From assembly GCA_943327025.2 (NCBI GenBank), contig CALPVO020000137.1, positions 1 through 6,285 of the forward strand: DNA of 6,285 nucleotides. Reading direction: 5' to 3'. How positions within the stretch are numbered: position 1 is the stretch's first letter; every line of letters begins with the position of its first letter. Of the stretch, positions 5,604 to 6,285 are shown piece after piece. A program made the position numbers and the translations under genes. This DNA is from Janthinobacterium lividum. GTDB taxonomy: Bacteria > Pseudomonadota > Gammaproteobacteria > Steroidobacterales > Steroidobacteraceae. The notes beneath the pieces were generated by a model. It did not search any database and was not told where the DNA came from. It saw only the letters and a list, made by a program, of their open reading frames with translations.

Positions 5604-6285
5604 GCAATGCACCGCACTTTGGCAACCACCCCATGTTCCAGGGCTTCGGCCGGCCCGTGCGGCAGGAAGTGGACCTGCGCGACTGCGAAGTGGAAGGCCA
5701 ACTGCCCACCGACCTTGAGGGTAGCTTCTACCGCGTAGGCCCGGACTACCAGTACCCACCGCGCCTGCCAAATATTCCGTTCGATGGTGAAGGGCACCTG
5801 TGCCTGTTCCGCTTTTCCGGCGGCCGCGTGGATTTTCGTAGCCGCTATGTGCAAACGGAACGCTATACCGCGCAAGCCGCGGCGGGACGCGCGCTGTTCG
5901 GCACTTACCGCAATCCCTTCACGGACGACGCCTCCGTCGCAGGCCTCAGCCGTGGCACGGCAAACACCAATGTGTTCCACCACCACGGCAAACTGATGGC
6001 GCTGAAGGAAGACAGCCCACCCGTGGTGCTGGACCCACACACCCTGGAAACGCTGGAGCCGGTGTACCGCTTCGGTGGCCAGCTCACTGCCGAAACCTTC
6101 ACCGCGCACCCGAAGCTCGACTCTGAAACCGGCGAGATGCTGGGCATTGCCTACGAAGCGAAGGGGCTCGGCAGCCGCGATGTGGCCTGCTATTCCTTCG
6201 ATACCCAAGGCCGCAAGACCTGGGAGGCCTGGGTGAAGGTGCCCTACGCCGGCATGCTGCACGACTTCGCCGTCACGCGTTCCTA
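5600..6285 (+). CDS. Carotenoid cleavage oxygenase family, lignostilbene dioxygenase-like, N-terminal part (3' end beyond window)
   Basis: 228 complete codons are visible, a little under half of the usual 480 or so residues; the frame runs off the window. Two of the four iron-binding histidines are present: H170 in ETFTAHPK (followed by DSETGE) and H221 in GMLHDFAVT. Their 51-residue spacing matches what I recall for the lignostilbene dioxygenases NOV1 and LsdA (H167/H218). Other family marks are EGSFYRVGPDYQYPP (40-54), FDGEGHL (61-67), YRNPFTDD (103-110), GTANTNV (119-125) and ALKED (134-138). Y103 and K136 sit where stilbene-cleaving members hold the tyrosine and lysine that bind the 4-hydroxyl of the substrate. 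The likely reaction is O2-dependent cleavage of a phenolic stilbenoid or isoeugenol-type double bond to aromatic aldehydes in the cytoplasm. GAGGAG at 5585-5590 is 9 nt before the ATG. An apocarotenoid substrate is the alternative. Confidence 0.9.
   Translation, partial: MSNAPHFGNHPMFQGFGRPVRQEVDLRDCEVEGQLPTDLEGSFYRVGPDYQYPPRLPNIPFDGEGHLCLFRFSGGRVDFRSRYVQTERYTAQAAAGRALFGTYRNPFTDDASVAGLSRGTANTNVFHHHGKLMALKEDSPPVVLDPHTLETLEPVYRFGGQLTAETFTAHPKLDSETGEMLGIAYEAKGLGSRDVACYSFDTQGRKTWEAWVKVPYAGMLHDFAVTRS

Overview
The window looks like GC-rich proteobacterial DNA (about 60-65% G+C by eye). It is packed with catabolic genes in two divergent, tightly spaced transcription units. Codon use, clear Shine-Dalgarno sites and ATGA stop/start overlaps are typical of a free-living Proteobacterium. 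I cannot assign a genus; the spinster-like MFS transporter and the FadJ-like fusion would fit soil or water groups such as Steroidobacteraceae, Xanthomonadales relatives or sphingomonads, which is only a guess.

Left arm, minus strand, read from about 3943 down to 1: a MarR-family regulator (3464-3943); a 701-residue enoyl-CoA hydratase / 3-hydroxyacyl-CoA dehydrogenase fusion (1333-3438); an amidohydrolase_2 (ACMSD-like) metal-dependent hydrolase (473-1336) whose start overlaps the fusion's stop by 4 nt; and the first 148 codons of an acetoacetyl-CoA-synthetase-like acyl-CoA ligase (1-444), cut by the window edge. Gaps between genes are 25 nt, -4 nt and 28 nt, so this is almost certainly one operon.

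Right arm, plus strand: a spinster-like MFS transporter (4227-5603), overlapped by ATGA with the first 228 codons of a carotenoid-cleavage-oxygenase / lignostilbene-dioxygenase family enzyme (5600-6285), cut by the window edge.

Between the arms lie 283 bp (3944-4226). They hold a 40-bp AT-rich island with overlapping inverted repeats, a good candidate for the MarR operator and divergent promoters, and a set of 11-bp direct repeats.

Working model (inference): the left arm has the parts needed for CoA-dependent beta-oxidative deacetylation of aromatic side chains. These are a CoA ligase, a hydratase plus dehydrogenase, and, in place of a thiolase, an amidohydrolase. This matches the logic of the p-hydroxycinnamate (Cou) pathway of Rhodococcus jostii, which also has a MarR regulator (CouR) and an amidohydrolase (CouO). 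The right arm would import an aromatic compound and cleave a phenolic stilbenoid. Together the window may be a lignin- or plant-phenylpropanoid-degradation cluster in which stilbene cleavage and side-chain beta-oxidation share one control region. No aldehyde dehydrogenase, thiolase or ring-cleavage gene is visible here.
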